From: Selenomonas sp. oral taxon 892 str. F0426
GTDB taxonomy: Bacteria > Bacillota > Negativicutes > Selenomonadales > Selenomonadaceae
Assembly: GCF_000468035.1 (NCBI RefSeq)
Contig: NZ_KI260539.1
Coordinates: forward strand, 208,718 to 272,717
Direction: 5' to 3'
DNA: 64,000 nucleotides
Shown here: positions 26,224 to 37,350 of the stretch, in pieces
Numbering within the stretch: position 1 is the first letter of the stretch
How the letters are laid out: every line of letters begins with the position of its first letter
Made by a program: the position numbers and the translations under genes
Notes under the pieces: model-generated
Told to the model about the DNA's origin: nothing
What the model saw: only the letters and a program-made list of their open reading frames with translations
The model's database searches: none

Positions 26224-26925
26224 ATGAGACAGTTTTGGCAGGGCGGATGGCTTATTGCACTCGTCTGCATATTGATCGGATTCATGATTGCGGTGCAGTT
26301 TCGTACAGCACAGGATGGAAAGGGGAGCCTTTCTCAGCAGCGCATCGAAGAGATCTCGGATCGACTGCTCCAGACCGAGCATGAGCGCGACGAACTTGGT
26401 GAAGAGCTGCGCAAGATGCAGGCAGCGGCAGCCAATGCGGGGAATAATCAGGATCAGGAAATGCTGCGTTACCGTGCAGCACTCGTACCTCTTGAGGGCG
26501 AGGGTGTCATTGTGCGCATGGACGACAGTACGAAGCCTGTGAAGGCGGGAGAGAATCCGAACCTCTACGTCATCCATGACGACGATCTCCTGCGTGTTAT
26601 CAACGAGCTGCGTGCAGCGGGCGCAGAGGCGATCTCCGTCAACGGGCAGCGCCTCACGGGCATCTCTGAGATTCGCTGTGCGGGGCCGACGCTTTCGGTG
26701 AACAATGTGCGTTCATCCGCACCGTTCGAGATTCGTGCCATCGGCGACAAGAAGTCACTTGAGAATTCACTGCGTATGCGCGGCGGCGTCGTTGAGACAC
26801 TGAGCGTCTGGGGCATCCAGCTCGACATCACCGTCAGCGATGACGTCTACATCCCGCCTTATCGCGGAAGCATACGCCAGAACTATGCACGTGAAACGAA
26901 GGAGCGCGAGGAGGGAAGCAAATGA
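26224..26925 (+). CDS. DUF881 family membrane protein (YlxW/YlxX-like)
   Basis: The biochemical function is unknown. A single N-terminal membrane segment is followed by a coiled coil (about residues 35-70) and a DUF881 domain. That domain shows LEGEGVIVRMDD, NLYVIHDDDLLRVINELRAAGAEAISVNGQR, CAGPTLSVN and GGVVETLSVWGI. In Bacillus the related ylxW and ylxX genes lie at the same spot between divIB and sbp, so a link with division or the envelope is inferred from context only. It abuts ftsQ and overlaps sbp by 4 nt. Confidence 0.88.
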   Translation: MRQFWQGGWLIALVCILIGFMIAVQFRTAQDGKGSLSQQRIEEISDRLLQTEHERDELGEELRKMQAAAANAGNNQDQEMLRYRAALVPLEGEGVIVRMDDSTKPVKAGENPNLYVIHDDDLLRVINELRAAGAEAISVNGQRLTGISEIRCAGPTLSVNNVRSSAPFEIRAIGDKKSLENSLRMRGGVVETLSVWGIQLDITVSDDVYIPPYRGSIRQNYARETKEREEGSK

Positions 26926-27272
26926 TCTACATCGTTATTGTCAGCCTTGTGATTGGGCTTCTCATCGGCTATACCAGTCCGATCGTCATTCCGCTCGCGT
27001 ACTCGAAACTCTTCTCCGTTGCGCTCGTCGCCGCACTGGATGCCGCATTCGGCGGCCTCAGAGCAGCGGTTGCGGAGCGCTTTGACAAGCACGTCTTTGT
27101 CACGGGATTCTTCTCAAACACGCTGCTTGCCGCGGCACTCGTCTTTATCGGTGACCGCCTCGGCATCGATCTCTACTATGTCGCGTTACTCGCGTTTGGC
27201 TTCCGTATTTTCAAGAACCTTGCCATTCTGCGCCGTTATCTGCTCAGGGATTATCGGGACGGTGCGAAATAG
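26922..27272 (+). CDS. sbp: Small basic protein (DUF1290)
   Basis: This 116-aa membrane protein has three or four hydrophobic segments and a basic C-terminus (RRYLLRDYRDGAK). It matches the Sbp family found before ftsA in Bacillus. The function is unknown. The FGGLRAAVAERFD and FRIFKNLAILRRYLL stretches are typical. It is the last gene of the first division transcript. In Bacillus the next gene is ftsA; here it is the cobalamin leader. Confidence 0.88.
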   Translation: MIYIVIVSLVIGLLIGYTSPIVIPLAYSKLFSVALVAALDAAFGGLRAAVAERFDKHVFVTGFFSNTLLAAALVFIGDRLGIDLYYVALLAFGFRIFKNLAILRRYLLRDYRDGAK

Positions 27273-27376
27273 CATCAGAACCAATTCTTCCATACGTTCA
27301 TCTGCCTGTTTGCAGCAGTGATAAGATCATTTTTCTTAGGATGATTTATTTTGTTTGAGAATTTGCGATGAAAGAA

Positions 27377-27405
27377 TTGACAAGAATATTGGCGAGTGAT
27401 ATTCT
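27377..27405 (+). promoter_or_regulatory. Promoter of the cobalamin-controlled transcript, with internal inverted repeat
   Basis: TTGACA (27377-27382), a 17-nt spacer and TATTCT (27400-27405). A perfect 8-bp inverted repeat, AAGAATAT (27382-27389) and ATATTCTT (27399-27406), spans the promoter and could be an operator. Confidence 0.6.
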
Positions 27406-27441
27406 TCTTAAAAGAGATAATTCCTTAAAAACAGCATAGTG

Positions 27442-27596
27442 TTCAATCAGGTGTCGCAAGACTTAATAGGGAAGTCGGTTGAAGCCGACGCGGTCCCGCC
27501 ACTGTAACAGCGAGTGCCTCTGTGAAATGCCACTGGAAAAACCGGGAAGGTGCAGGGAAAACGATGAACTGAAGCCAGGAGAACTGCCTGATTTGG
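27442..27596 (+). ncRNA. Cobalamin (B12) riboswitch
   Basis: The class-defining core CGCGGTCCCGCCACTGTAA (27490-27508) and the 3' B12-box element GAAGCCAGGAGAACTGCC (27571-27588) are present. AATCAGG (27445-27451) pairs with CCTGATT (27587-27593) to close helix P1. It precedes a TonB-dependent receptor and an intrinsic terminator, so adenosylcobalamin (or a related form) should switch off the transporter by premature termination. Confidence 0.95.
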
Positions 27597-27700
27597 AATC
27601 GCCGATTGACCTACGAGTGATGGGGAGGAGATTACGTACATCGAAATTTTTTGGTGTATTAGTTTTACATGGCGCTTTTGCCATAATGTGATGAAATATT

Positions 27701-27740
27701 CAGCCTCATTTCTCGTTTGGGAGAAATGAGGCTGTTTTAT
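27701..27740 (+). terminator. Riboswitch-controlled intrinsic terminator
   Basis: A perfect 14-bp stem, CAGCCTCATTTCTC (27701-27714) with GAGAAATGAGGCTG (27721-27734), is followed by TTTTAT. It lies about 100 nt after the aptamer and before the receptor gene, as expected for the expression platform. Confidence 0.9.
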
Positions 27741-27794
27741 ATGTAATGATCTCTGTGTTATTTTTTAGGAGGAGAAAGGAAGTCTTTCACAAAA

Positions 27795-30029
27795 ATGAAT
27801 CCATGGAAAAAGAAATGTCTCACGTTGGCGGTTCTCTGCGCATTGACAGGAGGGAACACCTCCATTGCAGGCGCAGCTGAGAGTGATTTTGCTGCCGATG
27901 TATCATATGCAGAAAATGGAACGGAAGCGTCTTCTCGTTCTTTACAGAGTGAACGCGATCTTGGTGAGACCATCGTCACAGCGACCCGCATTTCAGAACC
28001 ACTGATGAAGGTTGCCGCCAATGTCACAGTCATTACATCAAAGGAACTCGAAAAACGGCATGTGTTCAGCCTGCGCGAGGCTCTGGCACGCGAGGCGGGG
28101 ATCTATGTCTCGCCGACGGCTGATGTCAAGGATGGTGTCATGCTGCGCGGCTTTTCCGGGACCGATATTCTCGTCATGTATAACGGGCAGATGCTAAACA
28201 CCGCTTTTGACGGCGGTGTGAACTGGGATTCCATCCCGCTTGCCAGCATTGACCGCATTGAGATCGTGCGCGGTGCGGCATCCTCGCTCTACGGAGGCCA
28301 TGCCGTTGCAGGTGTTATCAATATCATCACCAAGAAGCCGGATGCATCAGAGCGCACAAAGATGGAGCAGATTCACGGACAGATCGATGTCCTGCGCGGC
28401 AGCAATAATACCTGGCAGCGCGGGCTTCAGGTCACAGGCGGTGATCAAAACATTTCCTACCGTGTTGGCTATGAAAAGCGCACCTCGGATGGCTGGGTCG
28501 GACACGCTGTCACGGCGGAAGAGGATGATAGAAGCTATACGCCCAATGCAACCGGTTCCTTCCAAAAGCGGTCTAGCGGCGATTATATTGTGGGAAGCCG
28601 CGGAGCGAAGAAGAAGGAAAGCGAGAATACTTATGTTGATTTGAATTATGCGTTCGACAAGAACCGCTCGCTTGGTTATACCTATCTGCACGCGTCGTAT
28701 GAGTATTCCTATCACGATCCCATCACCTATTTCCGCGATGCCGCTGGAAATCCCACGTTTTCGGGCATTGTGCAGCTGCCGAACAGCAACTACATTATTG
28801 TCACGCCCGACGACTTCCTAGGCTACCTTGGCAAGAGAGAGCAGGATATTCATAAGCTGCGCTATGAGGACACAAAGAACGATTTCAAGGCGGGGATTGG
28901 CTACAGCAACGCATGGAAGGATGGGTATTCCAGCGCTGATAGACCAACAAGTATTGATTGGACGGGAGCCGGAGACCGTGCAGAGTACCCGACAAAGAAC
29001 TATAATGCAGATCTGCAAAAGAAGTGGATGGTTGGGAACAATACCGTGCTTGCCGGATTTTCGTGGATGAAGGATAAGATGCGCTATCGCAGATACGATC
29101 TCCTGCACTGGAAGGATTGGAGTTCAGTCTATGCAGCACCGTATCAGCAAAGTGGCGGCTCCGTGATGTCCACCGCACTCTTTGTGCAGGATGAACTGGC
29201 ACTTGACGCACGTTGGAAACTGCAGCTCGGAATGCGCTATGACCGCTTTGACAAAAAGGACGGCTACTCCTATATCAATGCCGTACGCAAGGACTACGAA
29301 GATACATCGTTCCATGCGTGGAGTCCGAAGCTGGCAGTTAGTTACGAGCCGCAGAAAGATACCATGCTCTATGTGAGCTATGGGAAGTCCTTTAATCCAC
29401 CATCGATTTATCGGCTGTATCGTCGTGCGGGGGACAGTGCGCGCTCCATCCAGGCAAATCCGAATTTGACCCCGGAAATCTCCCGTACACTTGAGCTGGG
29501 AATGAAGCAGAAGATTGATAAGAATACCTCCTATGGTCTGACGCTCTTCCGTGTGGACACTGCGGATAAGATTGCGATTGAGACGAGGAATCGTGTGCGT
29601 GCATACTACAATAGGAACGAGTCGATGATCAAGGGAGCGGAGTTCGAAGTGAAGCACCGTTTCCATCGCAACTGGCGGACGTATTTCAACTACACCTTTG
29701 AGTCCGGCGAGGATACGAGCGGTGGAACAACCTATCGCAACTGGGACCTGCCAAAGCATATGATGCGTTTCGGTATCGAGTACAACCGCGATAAGTTTAA
29801 CGGCACACTGGATACACAGTACGTCGCAGAACGTCAGAGCATGGATACTGTGACGGGCGAATATGGCTCGGAGGACAGCTTCTTTGTTACCAACCTGTAT
29901 CTCAATTATAAGATCAATGAGAACTTTAAGCTGCAGTTCGGCATTGAGAACCTTTTCAACCGCAAATACTATGCGGGTGAAACGGCGAACGACAGAACCT
30001 ATACCTTTGGTACGTCATACTCGTTCTAA
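27795..30029 (+). CDS. TonB-dependent outer-membrane receptor, probably for cobalamin (BtuB-like)
   Basis: This outer-membrane beta barrel with an N-terminal plug imports a ligand using TonB energy. The signal peptide is about residues 1-28 (MNPWKKK followed by a hydrophobic run to IAGAA). The TonB-box-like ETIVTATR is near residue 58. The plug motifs VMLRGFSGTDILVMYNGQ and IEIVRGAASSLYGGHAVAGVINIITKK follow, then the barrel, ending in a terminal Phe (YSF), a usual outer-membrane insertion signal. At 744 aa it is longer than E. coli BtuB (about 614). Cobalamin as ligand is inferred from the riboswitch. Its presence shows a two-membrane envelope. Confidence 0.92.
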   Translation: MNPWKKKCLTLAVLCALTGGNTSIAGAAESDFAADVSYAENGTEASSRSLQSERDLGETIVTATRISEPLMKVAANVTVITSKELEKRHVFSLREALAREAGIYVSPTADVKDGVMLRGFSGTDILVMYNGQMLNTAFDGGVNWDSIPLASIDRIEIVRGAASSLYGGHAVAGVINIITKKPDASERTKMEQIHGQIDVLRGSNNTWQRGLQVTGGDQNISYRVGYEKRTSDGWVGHAVTAEEDDRSYTPNATGSFQKRSSGDYIVGSRGAKKKESENTYVDLNYAFDKNRSLGYTYLHASYEYSYHDPITYFRDAAGNPTFSGIVQLPNSNYIIVTPDDFLGYLGKREQDIHKLRYEDTKNDFKAGIGYSNAWKDGYSSADRPTSIDWTGAGDRAEYPTKNYNADLQKKWMVGNNTVLAGFSWMKDKMRYRRYDLLHWKDWSSVYAAPYQQSGGSVMSTALFVQDELALDARWKLQLGMRYDRFDKKDGYSYINAVRKDYEDTSFHAWSPKLAVSYEPQKDTMLYVSYGKSFNPPSIYRLYRRAGDSARSIQANPNLTPEISRTLELGMKQKIDKNTSYGLTLFRVDTADKIAIETRNRVRAYYNRNESMIKGAEFEVKHRFHRNWRTYFNYTFESGEDTSGGTTYRNWDLPKHMMRFGIEYNRDKFNGTLDTQYVAERQSMDTVTGEYGSEDSFFVTNLYLNYKINENFKLQFGIENLFNRKYYAGETANDRTYTFGTSYSF

Positions 30030-30049
30030 GACGATGTACGTCTGTCTTG

Positions 30050-30075
30050 AGGCCCCGACGGAGTGTCGGGGCTTC
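30050..30075 (+). terminator. Possible weak terminator after the TonB receptor
   Basis: The stem GCCCCGAC and GTCGGGGC is followed by only a short broken T run (TTCATTTG). Read-through into the PepSY gene is likely. Confidence 0.5.
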
Positions 30076-30156
30076 ATTTGCTATCATCATTAATACCTAA
30101 AACAAAGAGTTTGTTTCGATATTCATTTTATCGATTGTGTTGCAAAGGATGATTCG

Positions 30157-31434
30157 ATGAAACTTCTTTATCGTCTCCACCGATGGATTAGTGCAATATG
30201 TGCACTGTTTTTTCTCCTGCTCTGTCTGACGGGGCTTCCACTCATTTTCAGTGGGGATATCTATCGTTGGAATGAAGTGGACGAGCGACCAAGCTTCGGA
30301 GAGCTTTCCTATCAAGAGCTATGGAGCGGAGGAGCAGCAGGGCTGGACAGAATCTCGGCGGAAATGCCGGGGCGCAGTGTGGACGCGATTTCTGCCTATG
30401 CGGATCGCGGTGTGCTTTTGTACAGCCTGACGTGGCAAGAGGAAAATGGAGGTATGCGCAGAGCACGCTTTGCCTATGCGCCGGTAACGGGGGGGCTCGT
30501 TCCATGGCGCGGTACGCATGTCAAATCACCGATACTTGCTGATTTTATGGGGACGATGCACAATCTGCATTTGAAAATGTCAATGGGGCGGGGCGGCCTG
30601 ATTTTTCTCACGATCATGTGCTTTCTTTCCTTCCTCTCCATCGTGGGGGGCATCTTGCTCTATCCGTTTTTTATGCGCCGGCGTCTTTTTGGCGGGACAC
30701 GCGGCGGAACGTCTGCAGGGAATTTCTTCGACTGGCATAATTTTCTCGGAATGGTCACTGCGGTATGGGCAGGGCTGATGACACTCAGCGGCGTTGCGAT
30801 CGCCGCCTATATCATTGGGCATGGAAGCTATCGGGCAGATGTGGAGGCGACGCTTCCCACCCATATTCACAATCAAGCACCCATCGGATATGAGGAGATG
30901 ATTGTCTATGCAGCGGAGCATTTCCCGACACAGAATCTCCTTTATCTGGCAAATGCCGGAGAGGATGAGCCTGCCGTTATGACGCTGACGGATGAGGGGC
31001 GTCCGTCGATGTTTCGTGGGCAAGAAGTATATCTCATCCGTACGGAGGAAGGGCTGACGCATATCACACAGCCCATGCCGCGCTGGCTTGCACTGTGTGA
31101 TTCGCTGCGTACGCTCCATCTCTATAATCACGCGACAATGCCGCTCAAGCTGATCTGGACAGTGCTTGACATCCTCACCATTGTGGTCATCGTGAGCGGC
31201 TTTGCCGGTTGGCTGCAGCGGCACCGACGAAAAAAAGAAATTCCGCCGATTCTGACGGATGAAACAAGATCTATTACAGGAATGTGGTCGATGCCTGTAC
31301 TCTTTGCACTGCTTTCCATCATAGGCATGGCGGCGCCGCTTTTGTATGCGGAGATGGGCGATCATATTGGGATAGCGGCATGGGGGTGCGCTCTATTGCT
31401 CGCCATCGTGCTTTGGCGCAGAGGGAAAAAGTAA
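30157..31434 (+). CDS. PepSY-associated transmembrane protein (PiuB family)
   Basis: This inner-membrane protein of 425 aa has about five hydrophobic segments. The first starts after the LHRWISA motif, typical of PepSY-TM proteins with paired membrane histidines. A second conserved pair lies around DFMGTMHNLHLKM and FFDWHNFLGM. A large soluble loop lies between. Relatives are often linked to TonB receptors and to reduction of iron-siderophore complexes; that role is family knowledge. Here it follows the B12-controlled receptor, so a part in cobalamin handling is possible but unproven. AAAGGATG precedes the ATG. Confidence 0.82.
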   Translation: MKLLYRLHRWISAICALFFLLLCLTGLPLIFSGDIYRWNEVDERPSFGELSYQELWSGGAAGLDRISAEMPGRSVDAISAYADRGVLLYSLTWQEENGGMRRARFAYAPVTGGLVPWRGTHVKSPILADFMGTMHNLHLKMSMGRGGLIFLTIMCFLSFLSIVGGILLYPFFMRRRLFGGTRGGTSAGNFFDWHNFLGMVTAVWAGLMTLSGVAIAAYIIGHGSYRADVEATLPTHIHNQAPIGYEEMIVYAAEHFPTQNLLYLANAGEDEPAVMTLTDEGRPSMFRGQEVYLIRTEEGLTHITQPMPRWLALCDSLRTLHLYNHATMPLKLIWTVLDILTIVVIVSGFAGWLQRHRRKKEIPPILTDETRSITGMWSMPVLFALLSIIGMAAPLLYAEMGDHIGIAAWGCALLLAIVLWRRGKK

Positions 31435-31482
31435 ATTTGCTAAAAATGTTTTCTAGCTATGGAAATGAGAGAGGTTTCATGG

Positions 31483-31488
31483 TAAAAT
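31483..31488 (+). promoter_or_regulatory. Extended -10 promoter candidate for ftsZ
   Basis: TAAAAT (31483-31488) with TGG directly before it (TG at 31480-31481) lies about 60 bp upstream of the ftsZ start. No good -35 box is visible. It would give ftsZ its own transcript after the inserted B12 module. Confidence 0.45.
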
Positions 31489-31547
31489 AGGCGAGGATAA
31501 TTACTGTTTTTTGATAAAAACATGATGCAGATATGGAGGCTGAAGCT

Positions 31548-32783
31548 GTGTTCGAAATGGATGATAACTTTGAAGAACTCGCAAAGATCATCGTTGTCGG
31601 TGTGGGCGGCGGCGGCGGTAATGCTGTAAATAATATGATCGACTCCGGTCTGCAGGGGGTCGAATTCGTTGCCATCAATACCGATGCGCAGGCACTCCTG
31701 CAGTCGAAGGCTGCAGTTCGCATTCAGATCGGAGAGAAGCGCACGCGTGGGCTCGGTGCCGGCGCACGCCCCGAGATCGGTGAGGCTGCCGCAACGGAGA
31801 GCCGTGAGAAGATCGTTGAGGCTTTGCGTGGGTCTGATATGGTATTTATCACCGCCGGTATGGGCGGCGGCACGGGCACAGGTGCCGCGCCTGTCGTTGC
31901 AGAGTGCGCCCGTGAACTCGGAGCACTGACCGTGGCTGTTGTCACACGGCCTTTCTCCTATGAGGGCATGACGCGCGCACGAAATGCGGACTCCGGCATT
32001 ACGAATCTGCAGCAGCATGTTGATACCATCATCACCATCCCGAACGATCGCCTCATGAAGATCATCGACAAGAGCACGCCCGTCACCGAGGCGTTCAGCA
32101 AGGTAGATAATGTTCTCTGGCAGGGTGTCAAGGGGATCACTGACCTCATTACAAATCAAGGCGTCGTGAACCTCGACTTTGCCGATGTCAAGACCACGAT
32201 GGAGAATGGCGGCGCGGCTATCATGGGCATCGGTGAGGCGCGTGGCGAGGGAGCATCCGTTGCGGCTGCAAAGGCTGCTATTGAGTCGCCGCTGCTTGAG
32301 ACGAGTATTGAGGGCGCAACCTCCGTCATCATGAACTTCACAGGATCGAAGACACTCAGCATGTTTGAGGTCAATGAGGCATCCGAGTGGCTGAACAGTG
32401 TCATCATGAATGCGACCAATGGACGTCAGGCCAATATCATCTGGGGCATCGGTGTGGATGAGAACCTCGAAGACAGTGTTCGCGTCACTGTAGTTGCAAC
32501 GGGGTTTGGTGCAGATAATAGCGGAACGACGGGGGCAGCAGAACCCTCTACGGGACTTTCGGCAGACTGGATCTCTATGCCGGGGATGAGCATGCCAAGC
32601 GCGAAGCCCACTGCACCATCAGCGCAGCCGGCCCAGGCTCAGGCACGTCCTGCGACGGCGATCGTACCACCGCCGAATACAGCCGCTGCAGCGAATAACC
32701 GCCGCATGAATGTCGTTGAGCCGAATACAGGCTCCAGCGGGACAGATATCATCGATATTCCTGCCTGGATGCGTCAGCGCTGA
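31548..32783 (+). CDS. ftsZ: Cell division GTPase FtsZ
   Basis: FtsZ is the tubulin-like protein that forms the division ring. It contains [11 protein letters not shown], the tubulin signature [10 protein letters not shown], and [11 protein letters not shown] (T7 loop). A low-complexity linker (about residues 330-390, rich in Pro/Ala/Gln) leads to the C-terminal tail [12 protein letters not shown], which binds membrane anchors. I start at GTG 31548 with GGAGG 8 nt upstream, giving the usual MFEMDDN beginning; ATG 31533 overlaps that site. No ftsA precedes it. A bidirectional terminator follows. Confidence 0.97.
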   Translation: MFEMDDNFEELAKIIVVGVGGGGGNAVNNMIDSGLQGVEFVAINTDAQALLQSKAAVRIQIGEKRTRGLGAGARPEIGEAAATESREKIVEALRGSDMVFITAGMGGGTGTGAAPVVAECARELGALTVAVVTRPFSYEGMTRARNADSGITNLQQHVDTIITIPNDRLMKIIDKSTPVTEAFSKVDNVLWQGVKGITDLITNQGVVNLDFADVKTTMENGGAAIMGIGEARGEGASVAAAKAAIESPLLETSIEGATSVIMNFTGSKTLSMFEVNEASEWLNSVIMNATNGRQANIIWGIGVDENLEDSVRVTVVATGFGADNSGTTGAAEPSTGLSADWISMPGMSMPSAKPTAPSAQPAQAQARPATAIVPPPNTAAAANNRRMNVVEPNTGSSGTDIIDIPAWMRQR

Positions 32784-32796
32784 TAAACGAGCAAAT

Positions 32797-32838
32797 AAAA
32801 TAAGGTATTGCATGGATGAAATGCAATACCTTATTTTT
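32797..32838. terminator. Bidirectional terminator between ftsZ and aroH
   Basis: A perfect 17-bp stem (32797-32813 with 32821-32837) has a 7-nt loop, with T runs on both strands. Confidence 0.92.
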
Positions 32839-32854
32839 ATGTCCTTGTCTCAGA

Positions 32855-33214
32855 TTATCCCTCGAGATCAGGCCGAAGGTCTGCGGCCTCCCTCAGGTAG
32901 ACGTGATGAATGTCTGCCTGTGCTTTGTCTGTATTGACGAGGAGGAGAACGCGGATGCATTGGGGGAGACTGTCCTCAATGGCACATTGTCGTGCATCGA
33001 AGAGGGGCACCAGGTCGAATCCCTGGATACGGCGTGCACCCGCTGTAGGAAAGGCTGCTGTCAGATCCTCAGTTACACTAAAGATCGCCGCACCGATGTC
33101 GGCGGCGGTAATAGCATTCGTATGCAAAAGCTCCGTGATAAGCTCCTGCGCTGCCTGCCAGATTTCCTCTTTGTCATTGTGCCGGACAGTAATGGCGCCA
33201 CGTATACCGCGCAT
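32855..33214 (-). CDS. aroH: Chorismate mutase, AroH class
   Basis: This monofunctional enzyme converts chorismate to prephenate for Phe and Tyr synthesis. Residues follow Bacillus AroH closely: MRGIRGAITV at the start, FSVTEDLTAAFP, IRVLLLVNT and HHVYLREAADLRPDL (with the active-site Arg/Tyr region) at the end. Length (119 aa) is typical. Its AAGGGGGTG ribosome site lies inside the last codons of the upstream kinase-like gene, so the two are probably coupled. Confidence 0.94.
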   Translation of the reverse strand: MRGIRGAITVRHNDKEEIWQAAQELITELLHTNAITAADIGAAIFSVTEDLTAAFPTAGARRIQGFDLVPLFDARQCAIEDSLPQCIRVLLLVNTDKAQADIHHVYLREAADLRPDLEG

Positions 33215-33217
33215 AGA

Positions 33218-34816
33218 CTACACCCCCTTATGTATGTCCCAGATAAGCCGAAGACTCAGGATAAATGCAATGAGATAACCAAGCATGCCGAGGAAGGGAA
33301 TACCGCCAATCTGCGGTTTCATATCCGTCGTACAGATGGTGCTTGAGGCGATGAGAAGGGCGGCGCACAGAAGAGCGATGATGAGCTTGTTGATCATCTT
33401 GTCGAGGCGCTGTACGGGTTCTTCTGAGCCTGTGAGATCGATGTTCAGCTTTGCCTGGCCGCTCATCGTCATCTTGAGGAGATCGGCGAGCTGCTCAGGA
33501 ATCTGGACTGATTTGCGCAGGAGCATGATGCCCTCCTGCCGGACTTTTGCAAGTCCCTCACTCCATGTCATGCCCTCCACAAGGCCGAGTGAAAGGCTGC
33601 GCGCGAAGATTTCGAGGAAGCTGACCTCGGGGGCGCAGCGACGCATGACAATCTCGACCGTCATCACGCCGCGCGCAAACATGGCAAGTCCACTCGGGCA
33701 GCCGATGTTGTGCATACGCAGAATGCCAAGAATTTGGTTCGTCAGCACGCCCATGTGAACATCGCTGAAATCGAGCGAACCATACTGCTCCATCATAACA
33801 TCGATGTCCTGATAGAGTCGGGCATGATCGATGCGCCCCTTCACAATGCCAAGAGCAAGGACAGCAGCCTTCATCTCAAAGGTATCGTGGGTCGCGAGCG
33901 CAAGAATGGCGCGCCGCAAGGCAGTGCGGTCGCGGTTGCTGAGACGCCCCATCATGCCAAGATCCAGCCATACGATCGTGCCGTTTCGGATGCGGATATT
34001 GCCGGGATGTGGATCGCCGTGAAAAAACCCGTCATCGATGATCTGCTTCGCATAGTTCTCGCCGAGGCGACGTCCGATCTGGGTGACATTGATACCTGCT
34101 GCATGCAGGGCGTCAGTCTGATCGAGCGGAATGCCGTCAATGTACTCCATGACGAGGATGTGCTGGGTGGAGAGATCGCGCAGTACGCGCGGACAGGAGA
34201 TAAAGAGACTGTCTCGGTTCAGATGGGCAAACTCCTCAATGTGACTGGCTTCAATGAGAAAGTCCATCTCCTGCTTTGCAATATTCCACATCTCATCCAT
34301 GAGGGTGCGGAAATCCACTACATTGTTGTCGCGGTTGACAAGACGAATGATGGTGGCGGCACGCTTCATGAGCGTCAGGTCCATACGCATGATCTCGTGG
34401 ATACCGGGACGCTGTACCTTGATGACGACATCCTCGCCTGAGGTGAGGGTCGCACGATGCGCCTGTGCAATACTTGCAGAGCCAAGCGGCGTGCTGTCGA
34501 TCATGCGGAACACCTTGTTCCACTCGCGCTTATATTCCTGCTCTACAATGGAAAGAATGAGGGAAAAGGGAAGAGGGCGGGCACTCGTCTGCAGCTTCAT
34601 CAGCTCGTCGCAGTACTCCGTTGGGAGAAAGTCGGGGCGCATGCTCATGATTTGACCGAATTTGACGAAGGTGGGGCCGAGGTCCTCAAAGATGGCGCGC
34701 AGCTTCGTCGGTGTCAGACCATGCACGATGTCGTGGCGGCGCAGGACCGTGACCATCTCGCGCAGGCGCAGAGCAGCGTTCTTGTTGTCCGTGCCCTGCA
34801 AGAGTGTGCCCAGCAT
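33218..34816 (-). CDS. ABC1/AarF/UbiB-family atypical kinase-like protein
   Basis: This protein has the UbiB atypical kinase fold with two C-terminal membrane segments. Visible motifs are the KPTKLRAIFEDLGPTFVKFGQ-type N-terminal extension, ASIAQAH, the lysine in VVIKVQRPG, FFHGDPHPGNIRI (catalytic loop) and VWLDLGMMG (metal Asp). UbiB proteins are tied to quinone synthesis or lipid homeostasis; the exact role here is unknown. ATG 34816 with GGAGGTGA upstream is preferred over a start 16 codons earlier. It is in a minus-strand run with aroH and the ABC-F gene. Confidence 0.9.
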   Translation of the reverse strand: MLGTLLQGTDNKNAALRLREMVTVLRRHDIVHGLTPTKLRAIFEDLGPTFVKFGQIMSMRPDFLPTEYCDELMKLQTSARPLPFSLILSIVEQEYKREWNKVFRMIDSTPLGSASIAQAHRATLTSGEDVVIKVQRPGIHEIMRMDLTLMKRAATIIRLVNRDNNVVDFRTLMDEMWNIAKQEMDFLIEASHIEEFAHLNRDSLFISCPRVLRDLSTQHILVMEYIDGIPLDQTDALHAAGINVTQIGRRLGENYAKQIIDDGFFHGDPHPGNIRIRNGTIVWLDLGMMGRLSNRDRTALRRAILALATHDTFEMKAAVLALGIVKGRIDHARLYQDIDVMMEQYGSLDFSDVHMGVLTNQILGILRMHNIGCPSGLAMFARGVMTVEIVMRRCAPEVSFLEIFARSLSLGLVEGMTWSEGLAKVRQEGIMLLRKSVQIPEQLADLLKMTMSGQAKLNIDLTGSEEPVQRLDKMINKLIIALLCAALLIASSTICTTDMKPQIGGIPFLGMLGYLIAFILSLRLIWDIHKGV

Positions 34817-34908
34817 TATCTCACCTCCCGTAAATGTCGCGGAGGAGCTGCCGAGTTGCTCCAAAGCGAACCCTCGCGGAGCACTCGGTATTCCCCTTTT
34901 TTGAAAAA

Positions 34909-37331
<2,423 letters not shown>

Positions 37332-37350
37332 ACGATGAACCTCCTATTAT

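Larger units (their letters stand above)
27273..27794 (+). other. Non-coding leader region: promoter, inverted repeat, cobalamin riboswitch and terminator
   Basis: This 522-bp stretch between sbp and the TonB receptor has no convincing gene. It contains a promoter near 27377-27405 with an inverted repeat inside it, a cobalamin riboswitch (27442-27596), about 100 bp of expression platform, and a strong terminator (27701-27740). A Shine-Dalgarno-rich stretch, AGGAGGAGAAAGGAAG, precedes the receptor start. Confidence 0.8.

Noticed and set aside
27479-27691. A 70-codon frame inside the cobalamin riboswitch region
   Set aside because: It runs through the conserved aptamer core, so its openness reflects RNA conservation rather than coding. 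No ribosome site is seen.
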